Assembly (NCBI GenBank): GCA_019637975.1
Contig: JAHBUR010000014.1
Span: 26,001 to 90,000 of the forward strand
Reading direction: 5' to 3'
DNA length: 64,000 nt
From: Bacteroidota bacterium
Lineage (GTDB): Bacteria > Bacteroidota > Ignavibacteria > UBA10030 > UBA6906
The notes under the pieces are model-generated. The model had not been told where the DNA came from. It saw only the letters and a program-made list of their open reading frames with translations, and did not search any database. How positions within the stretch are numbered: position 1 is the first letter of the stretch; the number at the start of each line of letters is the position of its first letter. Positions 17,365 to 24,591 of this stretch are shown piece by piece. Position numbers and translations under genes: made by a program.

Positions 17365-19086
17365 TCAGGCCTTCATTCGCTTTCCTTTTTCCTCAAACGT
17401 GAAGAGGAAACCGCAGATTTTTCCCGGATCGATTTCGGAAAGGTTGTTCCAGTAATCCCGGTTGTGCATCGTACGCGAGCTGGTTTCCTCCGCGGGAAGG
17501 TTCTCGACTTCGGCGATGATTTCCTTGAACCGCTTGCGCCACAGTTCCATATTCTTCACGCGCAAATCCACCCACCCGTCGTGTGCCCAGTGATCGATGT
17601 TCTTTGCGTTGAGCGGAAGTTCATTCTCGCCGCGGTACGGCGGAATCTTCATCAGCGGGCCGCGCAACAACGACTTGCCATCGGGCATGAGAATCGGTAT
17701 TCCGATGGAAATAATCTGCGAACGCAGCTGCGCGTCGTCGGTGATAAGTGTTGTGAGGGATTTACTCAGCGATGCTGCATCCGTTCGCGCAACCGTCCGC
17801 ATGTTGATGAAACAGCGTTTCAAGAGATATGCTTCGTAAAGAAGTTTCGAGAGGCGGGGCGGGCCTAACATCTCAAATGCAACACTGTCGGTGCCGTGAC
17901 GTTCCTCCAGTTTCTGCATTGTTTTCATCGCGCTATTGAACATGTAACCGGCGCGATACGTGGGGGAGAGTGTTGCATTGTCGAGAGCGTTGATGATATC
18001 ATGCCCCGTATTGCCGGCGCGTACTTCAAACACAACGCTCTCAGCAATCTCTTCCGGCGTGACGAACTCCATCTGGCCGGGTGTGGAGATCGCCTCAAAT
18101 TCCCCGCGTGAGAAAATCCCGTTCTCACCCGTATCAATGAACACGGACTTGAGGGTCGAGCCGGTTTTCCGGGCTGTGCTGTTTCCTTGCAGGCGCAGTT
18201 TGCCGGCCAGCTTCACCGCGGATTCCGGCGGACAATCAACCAACTCAATCGCCTTTCCGCGCTTCCGGATTTCTCCAAAGCCTATTCTCTTCCACGCGAT
18301 GGCAGCAGTCGGTTTCACTTCTTTTGTAATGGGCGCATCGGGCGTTCTTCCCATCAAAAAAAGAAGCAACGTATGCGCTCCGGCGACGGAGGATTTGGAG
18401 AGTAGGACGCGTGAAGGCCGCTCCTCGCTATGCGTGTACGGGATGTTCAATCCCATTCCGCCTGTTCCGCTTGTACCGATCTTCACATAAATCTTTGTCT
18501 TTGCCTCGCTCATCGAGCGGTACATCAGCTGCACATGCCGGATGAGTTGCGGGATGTACAGCGTTGCAAGCAACTTCTCGGTTGCGAGGGCGAGAGACTC
18601 CACACCTTCCGATTTGTTGCGGTTGTTCTTTGCCGAGCGAATGGTCTGCATGACGGTGCGTGAAACCTGGAAAATATCCTGGTATGCAATACCCGTTGCT
18701 GAATTCACGCAATCGACAACAATGTCAGGTTTGTATTGTTGCATGAGGCGATACAGACTGGAGCGCTGCAACACCTGCGGTGTCATGTCGTCGATAATAT
18801 CCTCGATAACCATCGAGCGATACTTGTCAGTGGCAAGAATGTCCTCACGTGCCATGTCTTTCAGTTGATGGCGAACGAAGATGTTTCCCCACCACGGAAC
18901 GAAGAAGTTCTTGCCCGCGCGAGGATAGTCGTGTTTGAGTTGCTCGACCGCCTCTATCGCCTCGCTTTTTGCGAGAGATGTCACGATCATGCGTTTTGGC
19001 TGGTGTTCCATGAACTTGCGGCAGATTGCCGAGCCGACGAGGCCCCATCCGCCGATGATGAGAACGGTTTTTCCTTTGATATCCAT
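17365..19086 (-). CDS. Large NAD(P)-binding Rossmann-fold protein, SDR/epimerase-like, function unknown
   Basis: The 573-residue product begins with a nucleotide-binding fold, GKTVLIIGGWGLVGSAIC at about residues 5-22, which has the GxxGxxG spacing of extended short-chain dehydrogenases. DIVVDCVNSATGIAYQDI near residue 125 resembles the strand-4 region. A Y-x-K-type site is not obvious; the IYVKIGTSGTGGMGLN segment near residue 225 may take that place. The C-terminal 300 residues are unlike standard epimerases and contain no motif that can be named. It is roughly twice the usual SDR length. It is followed by an intrinsic terminator and preceded by 120 gene-free bases, so it is probably monocistronic. 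Confidence 0.72.
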   Translation of the reverse strand: MDIKGKTVLIIGGWGLVGSAICRKFMEHQPKRMIVTSLAKSEAIEAVEQLKHDYPRAGKNFFVPWWGNIFVRHQLKDMAREDILATDKYRSMVIEDIIDDMTPQVLQRSSLYRLMQQYKPDIVVDCVNSATGIAYQDIFQVSRTVMQTIRSAKNNRNKSEGVESLALATEKLLATLYIPQLIRHVQLMYRSMSEAKTKIYVKIGTSGTGGMGLNIPYTHSEERPSRVLLSKSSVAGAHTLLLFLMGRTPDAPITKEVKPTAAIAWKRIGFGEIRKRGKAIELVDCPPESAVKLAGKLRLQGNSTARKTGSTLKSVFIDTGENGIFSRGEFEAISTPGQMEFVTPEEIAESVVFEVRAGNTGHDIINALDNATLSPTYRAGYMFNSAMKTMQKLEERHGTDSVAFEMLGPPRLSKLLYEAYLLKRCFINMRTVARTDAASLSKSLTTLITDDAQLRSQIISIGIPILMPDGKSLLRGPLMKIPPYRGENELPLNAKNIDHWAHDGWVDLRVKNMELWRKRFKEIIAEVENLPAEETSSRTMHNRDYWNNLSEIDPGKICGFLFTFEEKGKRMKA

Positions 19087-19207
19087 GTCAGACTTTCAGA
19101 ATAAGTTTTCGATTCCAGGGGAATGATTGGTAAGAACGGAGAGAAGATGCTGAAGTAATTTACGGGATGGGGCGGGAAGAAGCAACCGCTGTGGCAGACT
19201 CGACTAA

Positions 19208-19627
19208 CTACTCATTCCAAGGGTCTACCGTCGGAACACCGGTGCGTTCAATATCAGTGTTGTTGCGGGTAACAACCTTGAGACCGTGTACTTCTGCTGT
19301 TGCGGCAAGCAACGCGTCGATCGTCGGGACAGGTTCGCCTTTCTTTTCAGCTTCTCCTTGTATCTTTCCCCATGCAACCGCAACACGAACATCAACGTCG
19401 AGAATCCTTCCTTCAAATCGCTGCTGCACATCATGGTCAAACCATTGCATGATGCGTTTCTTCTTTCGTGATGTCGGGAGCTTCGTTATCCCCTTCTCAA
19501 TCTCGCCGAGCGTGAGAACACTGAGGAAGAAAGTTTGCTCATCATGCGTGTCAAGCCATTCGATGACAGCGGGATGGGGTTTCGGTTTGGTCAATTCTGA
19601 AATGACGCAGGTATCGAGCAGGAACAT
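19208..19627 (-). CDS. vapC: PIN-domain ribonuclease toxin, VapC/FitB type
   Basis: The 139-residue protein opens with LLDTCVISEL and carries the PIN-domain acidic set: Asp5, the Glu in TLGEIEKGI, the Asp in PTIDALLAATA and the Asp in RNNTDIERTG. The latter pattern (TRNNTDIERTGV) is typical of the FitB/VapC branch. These toxins cut tRNA or rRNA unless bound by their antitoxin. The ATG shares one base with the stop of the upstream antitoxin gene (TAATG), the usual arrangement for such pairs. The Lys-rich region (SRKKKRIMQW) is probably the RNA-facing surface. Confidence 0.9.
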   Translation of the reverse strand: MFLLDTCVISELTKPKPHPAVIEWLDTHDEQTFFLSVLTLGEIEKGITKLPTSRKKKRIMQWFDHDVQQRFEGRILDVDVRVAVAWGKIQGEAEKKGEPVPTIDALLAATAEVHGLKVVTRNNTDIERTGVPTVDPWNE

Positions 19628-19878
19628 TAGAACCTCACCGGACGATCCTTATCCTTTGAACGTTGGAGGTCTAATTGTATTCCGTGTAGCGGAGAGCGCC
19701 GGAAGAACTCGACGAGACTCTCCCCAGGCTTCTCCGCCTGTTTATAGTCCGATGCGGAAAGAACAACGACGGCCGGGCGACCATGTTTGGTTACGTATTG
19801 CGGGCCATGACGCATTGCCCGATCAATCAGTCGGCTGAACTGTGCCTTTGCCTGCTGTATTTGCCAGTAGTTGCTCAC
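19627..19878 (-). CDS. Antitoxin, Phd/YefM-like, partner of the VapC toxin
   Basis: A GTG at 19878 with GGAG just upstream gives 83 residues. The N-terminal half reads WQIQQAKAQFSRLIDRAM, HGPQYVTKHGRPAVVVLSASDY, which is the Phd/YefM DNA-binding fold (QxAKxxFSxLxxxA and the 'T-K-x-G-x-x-xVVL-S' strand pair). The C-terminal tail is extended and basic, suited to wrapping the toxin. The frame stays open for another 130 codons upstream, but that part overlaps the neighbouring beta-helix gene and lacks any conserved pattern. The stop TAA overlaps the toxin ATG. Confidence 0.85.
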   Translation of the reverse strand: MSNYWQIQQAKAQFSRLIDRAMRHGPQYVTKHGRPAVVVLSASDYKQAEKPGESLVEFFRRSPLHGIQLDLQRSKDKDRPVRF

Positions 19879-20044
19879 GGGAGGTCTCCCTAAATTCTGA
19901 CTATTCTGACCACAATATAAGAAGGGAGGGTGACCGAAGCAAGCAGCGGATAAGATTGATATGAGGAAGGGAATGGCCCTCACTGTTACGGTACATGAGA
20001 GCCATTGCTCGATCAGATTGTATGCAACCCGGTACCCCCGAATG

Positions 20045-21229
20045 TCACGGGCACGGCGCGCTGATGTTGTTGGTGACCGTCGTCTGCCCGATGATAGTGT
20101 TATTCTGTCCGAAGTCGTTGATGGTGATTCCCTGGTGGGAACCGACAACCACCTTGTTGTCAAAGCTGGTCGGTGTGAAAAATCCGAAGAGACACGTACC
20201 ACCCAGCAGTTCAATGTCGTACGCGCCATTGCCGGAGCCGCCATTATTGACAAGGAGATTTTTGTTCGCTCCATCAATCACAAGGAACCCTGCGTAGAAA
20301 TTGTTTGACGCCGTGTTCCCTTGCACAAAACTCTTCGTGCCGCTCACAAGTGACCCGACAATCGCGCCGCTCGGCAACTGAAACAGTCCGTCGGGAACGC
20401 AGCACAGAATCATGCCAACGAAGTTATCATGCAGATTGTTATGCAGAAAGGTATTGTCGGCATCAGACAGAAATGCACCCAGCACACCGCCCGTAAACTC
20501 GTTGTCCGCCCACGTGACTCCCTTGCCGTTGAGGTTGATGATGCCATCCGCTTCAGGGATGACAGCGGTTTGCCACGCTGTGCTGGCGTGTACCTCGTTG
20601 CCAAAGATTGTCGAGTTATTTCCGTTCTGAAGCAGAACTGACCACTGGAACTCATTGAACGAGTTGGAGCCGATGGATGTCCGGGGGGAGTTCTCCACGA
20701 CAATGGCGGTTCCGCCAATGGTGCCAACCGGCACGAAGTCGATATTCCAGATCTTCACGCGGTCTGCATTGAAGATATGCAGCCCGGCATCGACAACCCA
20801 CGGCTCGGCGGGCGACGTAACGGGGTCGGTATTCAGCTTGAGAACTGCTCCATTCTCGCCGATGATGGTAATGCCGCGTTGCGTTACGGTGACCATGGAA
20901 TTCTCGGTGTGAACCCCGGCGGCAAGAATCACCTTGCCGTTGTTGCCGGCGGCAATCACCGCAGCTTGAAGTGCATCGACTGATCCGGCAGGGATAACTA
21001 CAGGCGGCGCGTCGCTTTGGCCGAGGATGGTACTTACTCCGCGGTCGGGCAATGCGGCAAGGCGGCGCAGCTCGGCAAGTTCATCGAGAATGTCCTGCCG
21101 GACAGTCGGAACAGTTTCGGGCTGTTCTGCTGAAGCAGGTGGCTGCTGCCGGTCGCTGCACCCGACGAGAGCCAAGGCTGCCACCATGAGCAACGCGGCA
21201 AGTGCGAAAAGAAATCGGTTGTGCTTCAT
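20045..21229 (-). CDS. Secreted right-handed beta-helix lipoprotein
   Basis: The ATG at 21229, behind GGGAGGTAGCT, gives 394 residues with a lipoprotein signal ending in ALVGC (Cys about residue 23). After a short linker the chain becomes a parallel beta-helix: repeating units with N-x-x-x-x-N patterns such as GITIIGENGAVL, VKIWNIDFVPVG, NNSTIFGNEVHA, NTFLHNNLHDNF and KNLLVNNGGSG, as in NosD/PbH1 and pectate-lyase-like proteins. DALQAAVIAAGNNGKVILAAG is the classic cap preceding such helices. Likely binds or cleaves polysaccharide at the cell surface; no catalytic residues can be assigned by eye. It lies directly downstream of the T9SS-sorted gene on the same strand. Confidence 0.8.
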   Translation of the reverse strand: MKHNRFLFALAALLMVAALALVGCSDRQQPPASAEQPETVPTVRQDILDELAELRRLAALPDRGVSTILGQSDAPPVVIPAGSVDALQAAVIAAGNNGKVILAAGVHTENSMVTVTQRGITIIGENGAVLKLNTDPVTSPAEPWVVDAGLHIFNADRVKIWNIDFVPVGTIGGTAIVVENSPRTSIGSNSFNEFQWSVLLQNGNNSTIFGNEVHASTAWQTAVIPEADGIINLNGKGVTWADNEFTGGVLGAFLSDADNTFLHNNLHDNFVGMILCCVPDGLFQLPSGAIVGSLVSGTKSFVQGNTASNNFYAGFLVIDGANKNLLVNNGGSGNGAYDIELLGGTCLFGFFTPTSFDNKVVVGSHQGITINDFGQNNTIIGQTTVTNNISAPCP

Positions 21230-21301
21230 AGCTACCTCCCTTTGTGTATGTATGAGAAAGAACGGCGATGGGGCACGCCGGTTGGGACGTTTGCCCAAAA
21301 T

Positions 21302-23044
21302 CTATTTCAGCACGACGAGCTTCTTCAAATCCCGCTTGTTTCCGCTCTGAAGCGAGTACATATACACGCCGCTTGCAACCTTGCTTGCATCAAAATTTAC
21401 GTGGTAAAATCTCCCCGGTTCTGCAACTCCATCAAATAATGTGGCAACGTGTTGGCCGAGAATGTTCCAAACGTCCAACTTTGTTTGCCATGTCTCCTTG
21501 ACAGTGAACTTGATCGTCGTCGTCGGATTGAATGGGTTGGGGTAGTTCTGGAAGAGGACGAACTCTCTGGGACTTTCCGGGTTCTCCTCCACGTTCGTCA
21601 ATATGTCGCGGTAGAATACTTGACGATTCCGAGTTATGGGTCCCTCATTAAATGCCCACCAAGTACCCGGCTCTGCATCTTCCTGCCACACGAGATTTAC
21701 TTGTCCTGCAGCATTCCATTTTGAAATTGATGGATAGCGCTCATCAACCTGAGGGCTGTTTGTGAGATTTCGCGGAGTGGACCAACTGGCTCCGGCGTTT
21801 GAGGAAGTTACAATGAAGACGTCAGCATAGTTGAATCCAGAGGACGAGGTATCGCTCATGAATGCTATATACGCGACAACGATGTGCGAGCCGGACAAGC
21901 CAATTACGGGATAGCATACTGTGATATGATTTGTTTGTGGCCTGTTCAACGCTGTTACTACCCCCGGCGTATTACCTTTAGATGCCGCAGTAACGAACCC
22001 GGTCGCACGACTCCAGAACATGATGCGTGCGCTGTCCGGGCCAGTGGTATTGATTCTCCTCTCGTCAAAGACTACAAGCGGCTCATTCCCTTGATACACA
22101 ACATCAGAGCCGACCCATACAGCCATTGAATCATTCCCCGCAATCCTGATTGGTGGATGGATCTGCAGAGCCGTGACAGGCCACGTGAGCCCATTGTCAG
22201 TTGATTCAAACCAGTAGAGCCCATTGTCAGCCGCATTCATCAACGAACCGACTCTGCCGGAACTGTTGGAAACAAGCACATTGCGTAAACTGCTTGCAGG
22301 TGTGTCCGGTGGGGTGACAGGACTGGACCATGTTTGAAGATCCGTCGTCCGAAACAGTTGTGCTTTGTTGATGCCAAAGTCAAAAGGTTCCATGATGATT
22401 GAACCATCAGAAGCGGAAGTAATCGCCGGGACCCTCAACAATGTCGAAGCAGGAGGAGGAACTTGGCTGAAACTATCCGGATGGACCACGTTTCCGACAA
22501 AAGCAGAGACTCTCCGTGGAATGCCATACTGATTCGCTATGATAGGAACTCCCGCTAACGGACCTCGACCCAAATCAAGCGCGGGATAAAACGAGACATC
22601 TTGAGGCAAACGAAGGTTGGAAAAGTTGCTCCACGTAATGCCCGCATTTGTGCTCAGTGCGAAAGCAACACCATTTGTGTTAGCGTTTGTCGAATCATCC
22701 AGCACCATATACGTGACGTAAATTCGCCCGGAAGCGGAATCAACACGAATGTACTGGCATGCACCACCGTTGGTTTGATAGTCCGCGTATCCATCAAGCG
22801 ACGTGTAGACACCAACCGTCGAGAGCGTGCCGCTGACGGCCGGGGGAGTCGCATTTGCAACGCTTCTGTAACCCCGGTAATCCTGCGCGTGCCCTCCTCC
22901 TTCCAATACGTGGCGGATCGGGCTCACCACTTCTTGAGAAAAACCGATAGCATTGAAAATCACCAGAGACGCAAAGAGAATCGTCCCCTTCTTGAGAGAC
23001 GATGACGAATATGTTCTTCCGCTGCAAGCATATCTGTCTTCCAT
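21302..23044 (-). CDS. T9SS-sorted surface protein with sialidase/BNR-like propeller repeats
   Basis: The ATG at 23044 with AGGAG upstream gives 580 residues. After an N-terminal signal region (hydrophobic TILFASLVIFNAIGFSQ), the body contains Asp-box-like turns (STNAGITWSNFS, STDNGLTWP, SSNAGASWSTP) that mark a six-bladed BNR/sialidase-type propeller. The last 85 residues are a type A T9SS sorting domain: NYPNPFNPTTTIKF, LDVWNILGQHVATL and a terminal SGVYMYSLQSG/KKLVVLK block. The protein should cross the outer membrane through the T9SS and be anchored or released. Enzymatic activity cannot be claimed. A gene-free 230-base leader precedes it. Confidence 0.85.
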   Translation of the reverse strand: MEDRYACSGRTYSSSSLKKGTILFASLVIFNAIGFSQEVVSPIRHVLEGGGHAQDYRGYRSVANATPPAVSGTLSTVGVYTSLDGYADYQTNGGACQYIRVDSASGRIYVTYMVLDDSTNANTNGVAFALSTNAGITWSNFSNLRLPQDVSFYPALDLGRGPLAGVPIIANQYGIPRRVSAFVGNVVHPDSFSQVPPPASTLLRVPAITSASDGSIIMEPFDFGINKAQLFRTTDLQTWSSPVTPPDTPASSLRNVLVSNSSGRVGSLMNAADNGLYWFESTDNGLTWPVTALQIHPPIRIAGNDSMAVWVGSDVVYQGNEPLVVFDERRINTTGPDSARIMFWSRATGFVTAASKGNTPGVVTALNRPQTNHITVCYPVIGLSGSHIVVAYIAFMSDTSSSGFNYADVFIVTSSNAGASWSTPRNLTNSPQVDERYPSISKWNAAGQVNLVWQEDAEPGTWWAFNEGPITRNRQVFYRDILTNVEENPESPREFVLFQNYPNPFNPTTTIKFTVKETWQTKLDVWNILGQHVATLFDGVAEPGRFYHVNFDASKVASGVYMYSLQSGNKRDLKKLVVLK

Positions 23045-23100
23045 GTGGATTTCTCCTGATGAGATAGAACAGTTTGACTTGATTTTCGGATTTCTGAACC

Positions 23101-23126
23101 CCGTACCGCATTGACTCATGGTACGG
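23101..23126 (-). other. Hairpin in the 230-base leader of the T9SS-sorted gene
   Basis: CCGTACC (23101-23107) pairs with GGTACGG (23120-23126) across a 12-base loop, about 57 bases before the ATG at 23044. The whole stretch 23045-23274 has no gene. It also has a GC-rich self-complementary CCCCGGGG around 23156. It may be a structured 5' leader; no known riboswitch is recognised. Confidence 0.4.
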
Positions 23127-23274
23127 CGGACGCACGTGACAATGAGGAATTACGCCCCGGGGAGCTTTTCCTGAACACGACCTGCAAAGCGCGGGAAACT
23201 GAAGGGCGTGCTTAGCCAAAGGTACTCCGCAGCCGGGCAAATCGCCACTGTTTCAATATGTCATTCCTTGTCAT

Positions 23275-23634
23275 TCACCGGGAATGCCTGGCGTCAGTCG
23301 CTTGCTTTCTCAGCACCGTAAAGGGTATTTCAAACACCCGCCTCACCCACCGGTAAAACGCAAAATCCGAGGCAAAGCCGAGTTCATCGGCGAGTTCGTA
23401 GCCCAAGACATGATTCTTCGAAAGCTTCTGTCGGATGTATTCCGCCCGTTTCATGTCCACGAATTTCTTTTCCGTCATACTTTCCTGCACGCGAAATGCG
23501 CGCGCAAGGTTGCCCGGATCAACCCTGTATGTTGCGGCGATTTCCTTGAGGGATTTCCCCTCCTGCCAATGCGACTTGATATGCGCGATTGCCAGTCGGA
23601 TTTGAGAGAATTGTCCGGATTTACGTTTGACCAC
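23275..23634 (-). CDS. Short AraC-type DNA-binding protein (HTH domain only)
   Basis: The 119-residue product consists of little more than the two helix-turn-helix units of the AraC/XylS fold. The first is in GKSLKEIAATYRVDPGNLARAFR, kept here as IAATYRVDPGNLARAF. The second is VLGYELADELGFASDFAFYRWVRRVFE-like, with the family signature ADELGFASD and a hydrophobic FY-RW-x-RRVF segment. No sensing domain is attached, so it may respond to partner proteins or act constitutively. It stands alone on the minus strand next to the repeat-rich RAYT region, 230 bases upstream of the T9SS-sorted gene, which it could control. That regulatory link is inference. Confidence 0.75.
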   Translation of the reverse strand: MVKRKSGQFSQIRLAIAHIKSHWQEGKSLKEIAATYRVDPGNLARAFRVQESMTEKKFVDMKRAEYIRQKLSKNHVLGYELADELGFASDFAFYRWVRRVFEIPFTVLRKQATDARHSR

Positions 23635-23739
23635 ACCTGACCCTTACGAGGTTTACAGGTATAGTCGCTGGAAGGTGGGATTTGTTACAAGGGAAAGGTA
23701 GGGCGCATGAGAGGCCCGGTTCGCCATCCATTATGGGTA

Positions 23740-23762
23740 GAGACGTTTCGGTGAAACGTCTC
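23740..23762. repeat. REP-like hairpin 1 (TTTC/GAAA variant)
   Basis: GAGACGTTTC (23740-23749) pairs perfectly with GAAACGTCTC (23753-23762), loop GGT. It shares the GAGACG/CGTCTC ends with six other elements around the Y1 transposase gene. Confidence 0.9.
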
Positions 23763-23808
23763 AAAGCGCGCAGAGGAGTTCTTGGGGCGGCGCCTCAAGG
23801 GTGCATGG

Positions 23809-23831
23809 GAGACGGGTCACCGACCCGTCTC
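23809..23831. repeat. REP-like hairpin 2 (GGTC/GACC variant), touching the transposase stop codon
   Basis: GAGACGGGTC (23809-23818) pairs with GACCCGTCTC (23822-23831), loop ACC. Its last base is the last base of the transposase stop codon (23831-23833 on the minus strand). Confidence 0.9.
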
Positions 23832-24412
23832 TACTCCGGGAGATTCTCGGGATGGTTCTTCTCGATCTCCCACACGAGGGCGTTTTGTGCTATGTAGGTT
23901 CGAATTCGATGAAGGTCCTTATCATTCCGGATGATGTGGTCGTAGAATCTCTCTTGCCAGTCAAAGTCTGTGAATCCGGCCTTCCATATCCTCTTTGTGC
24001 AAACCGATTTGATTTGTCCAATGATTGAACCGAGTGAATTCGCTTGCAACCCCTCCGGGTTCGTAGAGACGACTCGTTGAGTCGTCTCTCGTGAGACGTT
24101 CCGACGGAACGTCTCTACGTCTTTCTTTGGGGTCTCCACGGTATCGGTTATGATGATGATCCCGTGCAGATGATTCGGCATGATTTTCCATTCATCCAAT
24201 GCCACATTCTTCCGAATCTTCGGTGTCTCCAACCATTCCTCGGCGACTATCTCTCCAATGGCAGAAAGTTGCATCTGCTCATTCACGACTTCTCCAAAGA
24301 AGCACGCCATATCCTTCGTGCAAATGGTGACGTAGTACCACCACGGCCATGTGTAGTCCCAGGTGCTAAGGCGGGCAGACTCGATTTGATATGTGTTTTT
24401 GAATTTTGGCAT
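23831..24412 (-). CDS. REP-associated tyrosine transposase (RAYT, Y1/HUH family)
   Basis: The 193-residue protein has the IS200/IS605-related Y1 fold: an N-terminal WWYYVTICTKD strand, the HUH metal site in IMPNHLHGIIII, and the catalytic tyrosine in QERFYDHIIRN followed by an RTYIAQN helix. No IS605 partner gene or classical IS ends are present; instead the gene is bordered and interrupted by REP-like hairpins. Two adjacent hairpins (24066-24115) are read in frame, encoding an Arg/Thr/Val-rich insert (about residues 100-116) between the HUH site and the Tyr. RAYTs are thought to mobilise such repeats as single-stranded DNA. The stop codon lies at the border of a hairpin. Probably functional because the insert keeps the frame. 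Confidence 0.88.
   Translation of the reverse strand: MPKFKNTYQIESARLSTWDYTWPWWYYVTICTKDMACFFGEVVNEQMQLSAIGEIVAEEWLETPKIRKNVALDEWKIMPNHLHGIIIITDTVETPKKDVETFRRNVSRETTQRVVSTNPEGLQANSLGSIIGQIKSVCTKRIWKAGFTDFDWQERFYDHIIRNDKDLHRIRTYIAQNALVWEIEKNHPENLPE
24066..24088. repeat. REP-like hairpin 3 (ACTC/GAGT variant), inside the transposase gene
   Basis: GAGACGACTC (24066-24075) pairs with GAGTCGTCTC (24079-24088), loop GTT. It is translated on the minus strand as part of the RAYT protein. Confidence 0.9.
24093..24115. repeat. REP-like hairpin 4 (TTCC/GGAA variant), inside the transposase gene
   Basis: GAGACGTTCC (24093-24102) pairs with GGAACGTCTC (24106-24115), loop GAC. It is four bases from hairpin 3; together the two are flanked by CGTAGAGACG and CGTCTCTACG, giving a larger symmetrical unit like a BIME. 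Confidence 0.9.
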
Positions 24413-24418
24413 GTCGTA

Positions 24419-24441
24419 GAGACGTTTCGGTGAAACGTCTC
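24419..24441. repeat. REP-like hairpin 5 (TTTC/GAAA variant), just upstream of the transposase start
   Basis: GAGACGTTTC (24419-24428) pairs with GAAACGTCTC (24432-24441), loop GGT; identical to hairpin 1, so hairpins 1 and 5 bracket the transposase gene. A decayed half copy (GGTGAAACGTCGTC) follows at 24470-24483. Confidence 0.9.
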
Positions 24442-24505
24442 AACAGGAAAACACGTGCGTTAGAATATCGGTGAAACGTCGTCAAGGGCACAGGGAGACG
24501 TCTTC

Positions 24506-24588
24506 TACTTTGGTTGCTCGCTTGAGACGGGTCGCCGACCCGTTTTTCATTACTTTGGTTGTTCGCTTGAGACGGGTCACCGACCCGT
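24506..24588. repeat. Two tandem copies of a 45-base unit, each carrying a REP-like hairpin
   Basis: TACTTTGGTTGYTCGCTTGA begins at 24506 and again at 24551, in both cases running into a hairpin of the GGTC/GACC type. The period is exactly 45 bases; the copies differ at a few positions. This shows local duplication of a hairpin with its flank. Confidence 0.85.
24524..24545. repeat. REP-like hairpin 6 (GGTC/GACC variant, one arm degraded)
   Basis: GAGACGGGTC (24524-24533), loop GCC, then GACCCGT followed by TTTT instead of CTC. Eight base pairs remain; the outer end is lost. Confidence 0.8.
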
Positions 24589-24591
24589 CTC
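24569..24591. repeat. REP-like hairpin 7 (GGTC/GACC variant), supplies the end of the CHAT gene
   Basis: GAGACGGGTC (24569-24578) pairs with GACCCGTCTC (24582-24591), loop ACC; identical to hairpin 2. On the minus strand it encodes the last residues (ETGR) and the TGA stop of the CHAT protein. Confidence 0.9.

Noticed and set aside
23244..23250. GCCACTG with nearby GGGAA and CCGCAGCC, suggesting a cobalamin riboswitch on the plus strand
   Set aside because: No B12 box follows in the right order, and the downstream genes on that strand are absent; the gene nearest is on the minus strand.
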